Assembly (NCBI GenBank): GCA_035536235.1
Contig: DATLOQ010000045.1
Location: forward strand, 62,001-126,000
Direction of reading: 5' to 3'
Origin: DATLNF01 sp035536235
GTDB taxonomy: Bacteria > Actinomycetota > Actinomycetes > BP-191
Length of the DNA stretch: 64,000 bases
Shown here: positions 62,240 to 64,000 of the stretch, one piece after another
Layout of the letters: the number at the start of each line of letters is the position of its first letter
How positions within the stretch are numbered: the stretch's first letter is position 1
Notes under the pieces: generated by a model
Seen by the model: the letters and a program-made list of their open reading frames with translations, nothing else
What the model was told of the DNA's origin: nothing
Databases searched by the model: none
Translations under genes and position numbers: made by a program

Positions 62240-63568
62240 GTGCGGCAGAGCAGTCGGCAGGCGGCTCGCCTAGCACTTGCCGTCGTCGCTACCCCGGCGC
62301 TCCTGTTCGGGCTGGCGCAGCCCGCCCACGCGGCCACCGGTTCGATCTCCGAGCCCGCCGCCGGCCAGACCTTCACCAATGGCAGCACCTTCGTGCTCCG
62401 GGCTCAGGTCAACCGCGGCGTCAACGACGGGGCCAAGGTCGCCATGACCCTGCAACTGCCGGGCTCGTCCACCGAGTTCGAGGTGGCCAGCCAGAGCGGT
62501 GGCCCGGCCGCTGGTGGTCGGTTCGACCTCCAGTACACCTATGACCCGAGCTGTCCGTCATTCCCGGGCATTCCGTGTGACGGCCGCCCGGCCCCCAACG
62601 GCACGCACGTCATCCGGCTGCGCGGCACCAGCAACGCCGTGGAGCGCACGTTCGTCATGAAGGTGCCGCCGCGGCGCACGACAGGGGTGCGCGCAGTGAA
62701 CACCGGGGACTACCAGATCACGGTGCGCTGGGACCGCGGCACCGAGCCCGACCTCGCCGGCTACGACGTCTACTCCAACGGCGACTCGCGAATCGGGCAG
62801 GACCTGGCTCCGGACACCACCGAGTTCGTGGTCAACTACCCGGCCGGCGCAGAAGGCGAGAAGGTCTTCTACCTCGTAGCCAAGCGCCGAGCGTGTCCCG
62901 GATGCAACGAGGTCCTGGAGGCGCCCCGGTCAGATCAGGCGACAGCGCGGATCGATGCACCCCCTCCGCCACCGCCATCCCAAGACCCGAACGCGACTCC
63001 CCCTCCGTCGTCGAGCGCACCCTCACCGAACCCGTCCTCCGGGGGATCCTCCGGTGGCGGCTCGTCGGCCAACCCGTCGGCGGGACCCTCCGGCAGTGCC
63101 GCCCCCAGCAGCGGCCCCAACAGCAGCCCCGGCAGCGGTGCGCCTGGCGGCTCTAGTGGTGCCGGCTCGGGCACTGAACCGTCACGCAGCGCGTCGCCGA
63201 GCTCCGATGGCTCCCCGGGCGGCCGCCCATCAGCCCCGATCATCGCGCAGCGTCAGGCGTTCGCGCTGACCTTCCGCAACTTCCAGCCCAAGCTCGGCGC
63301 GCCGAAGCTGCCACCGCTGCCCAACTTCACCGACCCAGAGGTCTTCGAAGAGGAGGGCACCTTCGAGGAGACCCTCGACTTCGGTGAGCAGGACGTCGAG
63401 GAGCTCGTCTCCTCCGCGCAGGGCGGCGGCTCCCGGTCAGTGGTCGAGGAGTTCGTCACCGAGGCCTTCGAGGGCCGCAAGCTGTGGAGCAGCATCGGCT
63501 GGTCGCTGATCCTGTTCCTCATTGCCGGGCACCTGCGCCGGTGGCTCAACGCCGCACCCCAGCCCTAG
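62240..63568 (+). CDS. Secreted Fn3-like surface protein with C-terminal membrane anchor
   Basis: A 442-residue protein. Signal peptide (residues 1-31, ending AHA), an N-terminal beta domain (about 32-145), a fibronectin-III-like domain (about 150-235, including GYDVYSNGDS and KVFYLVAKRR), a Pro/Ser/Gly-rich flexible linker (about 235-335) and a C-terminal part ending in a membrane helix (SLILFLIAGHLRRWLN). GTG 62240 was chosen, with AAGGGGAGC before it; ATG 62195 is possible. It is anchored by the tail helix, not by a sortase signal. The 295 bases upstream show no clear structured element. Confidence 0.85.
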   Translation: MRQSSRQAARLALAVVATPALLFGLAQPAHAATGSISEPAAGQTFTNGSTFVLRAQVNRGVNDGAKVAMTLQLPGSSTEFEVASQSGGPAAGGRFDLQYTYDPSCPSFPGIPCDGRPAPNGTHVIRLRGTSNAVERTFVMKVPPRRTTGVRAVNTGDYQITVRWDRGTEPDLAGYDVYSNGDSRIGQDLAPDTTEFVVNYPAGAEGEKVFYLVAKRRACPGCNEVLEAPRSDQATARIDAPPPPPPSQDPNATPPPSSSAPSPNPSSGGSSGGGSSANPSAGPSGSAAPSSGPNSSPGSGAPGGSSGAGSGTEPSRSASPSSDGSPGGRPSAPIIAQRQAFALTFRNFQPKLGAPKLPPLPNFTDPEVFEEEGTFEETLDFGEQDVEELVSSAQGGGSRSVVEEFVTEAFEGRKLWSSIGWSLILFLIAGHLRRWLNAAPQP

Positions 63569-63589
63569 ACGACGCGATCGGATCCGCGC

Positions 63590-63991
63590 TCAGGCCTCCG
63601 AGCGGTCCTTTCGCAGCCGGCCCAGCACGCCGCGGCGATCGTCGCGGCTGTGCTCTGGGTCCGACACGGGGCCGGCGTTGCGCTGGTCGGAGTCGCGCCC
63701 GTCCGAGCCTTCGTCGATATCCGGAGGAGGAACGACGCCGCCGAGCGTCGCTTGGTTCATCCGCTCCTCAGCCAGCTCCTCGCGCAGCCGATCGGCTTCG
63801 GCCACCGCCGCGAGCCGCTCCTTCTCGACGTTCTCCCTGATCTCGCGCTGGCGGGCCTCCGTCTCCTTGCGCTCACCGCGCCTCCGGCGCGAGCGCGACG
63901 CACCGGAGTTGATCAGCGAGATGCCGAAGAGCAGCACCAGCGTCGTGAGAGCGCCGGCGAGGAAGAACCCCCCGAGCGAGACGTTGTCCAA
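63590..63991 (-). CDS. Small membrane/coiled-coil protein, 5' end may lie beyond window
   Basis: A 133-residue protein with one N-terminal membrane segment (about 7-27) and a long charged coiled coil (RKETEARQREIRENVEKERL) followed by an acidic, disordered tail. In the window it begins at TTG 63991, only 9 bases from the edge, so the true start may be further upstream. It converges on the surface protein gene with 21 bases between stops. No family recognised. Confidence 0.7.
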   Translation of the reverse strand: MDNVSLGGFFLAGALTTLVLLFGISLINSGASRSRRRRGERKETEARQREIRENVEKERLAAVAEADRLREELAEERMNQATLGGVVPPPDIDEGSDGRDSDQRNAGPVSDPEHSRDDRRGVLGRLRKDRSEA

Positions 63992-64000
63992 GGTCTGGCT

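Noticed and set aside
62940..63240. Repeat or CRISPR-like array
   Set aside because: It is low-complexity coding sequence for a Pro/Ser/Gly linker, without regular repeat units.

Overview
The window is a 64 kb piece of a high-GC actinobacterial chromosome. The signs are near-uniform GC-rich codon use, two WhiB-family regulators, an RsiG-type protein, a Tad/Flp pilus locus, a class E sortase, many GTG starts and many 4-bp ATGA/GTGA gene overlaps. Much of the gene order matches the Mycobacterium tuberculosis region from ponA2 (Rv3682) to the tad genes (Rv3654c-Rv3660c). In window order this reads ponA2, whiB4, two ArsA-like ATPases, small protein, RidA, metallo-beta-lactamase fold, nth, TlpA-like, Nudix, marP, ephE-like, acs, SerB-like HAD, tad. 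The species cannot be named from sequence alone; a non-mycobacterial actinomycete is most likely. No rRNA, tRNA, transposase or CRISPR array was seen.

Region 1 (1-13.7 kb) holds a class A penicillin-binding protein cut by the window edge, divergent from whiB4, then two overlapping ArsA-like ATPases, an NfeD-SPFH-lipoprotein operon, a second WhiB protein, a DUF4177-like/RidA pair, and a Nudix-MBL-cyclase/ATPase operon. Region 2 (13.7-24.6 kb) holds a small membrane protein, a zinc dehydrogenase, rsiG, and the nth-TlpA-Nudix-M3 peptidase-DedA/PAP2-deacetylase-MarP run, facing DUF309 and an epoxide-hydrolase-like gene. Crp, which lies between the MBL gene and nth in M. tuberculosis, is absent here; a cyclase-domain ATPase and other genes fill the interval.

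Region 3 (24.6-33.8 kb) holds acs followed by three small membrane-anchored proteins, two tandem secreted paralogues, a Fic-fold protein with a broken active site, NAD(P)HX dehydratase, a histidine phosphatase, and a SerB-like HAD phosphatase. A compact, strongly structured RNA candidate with a terminator-like hairpin lies directly ahead of the phosphatase/dehydratase pair. Region 4 (33.8-38.3 kb) starts with three tandem hairpins with C-rich loops, then the pilus genes tadZ/cpaE-like, tadA, tadB, tadC and a DUF4244 pilin, ended by a 15-bp hairpin.

Region 5 (38.3-59.5 kb) is an accessory block between that pilin and the TadE-type genes that normally follow it. It contains a frameshifted hydrolase-cyclase fusion, a cyclase/NB-ARC regulator, a decayed glycosyltransferase, two large LuxR-type ATPase regulators, an ECF sigma/anti-sigma/ABC exporter operon, and a molybdate uptake operon with a Mop-domain regulator and an operator-promoter that can be read from sequence. 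Region 6 (59.5-64 kb) resumes with two TadE-type genes, then a zinc-ribbon membrane protein, a class E sortase, a secreted Fn3-like protein with a C-terminal membrane anchor and a short membrane/coiled-coil protein cut by or close to the right edge.

Across the window several genes carry a TAnnnT box 6-7 bases before the start codon, which suggests frequent leaderless transcripts.
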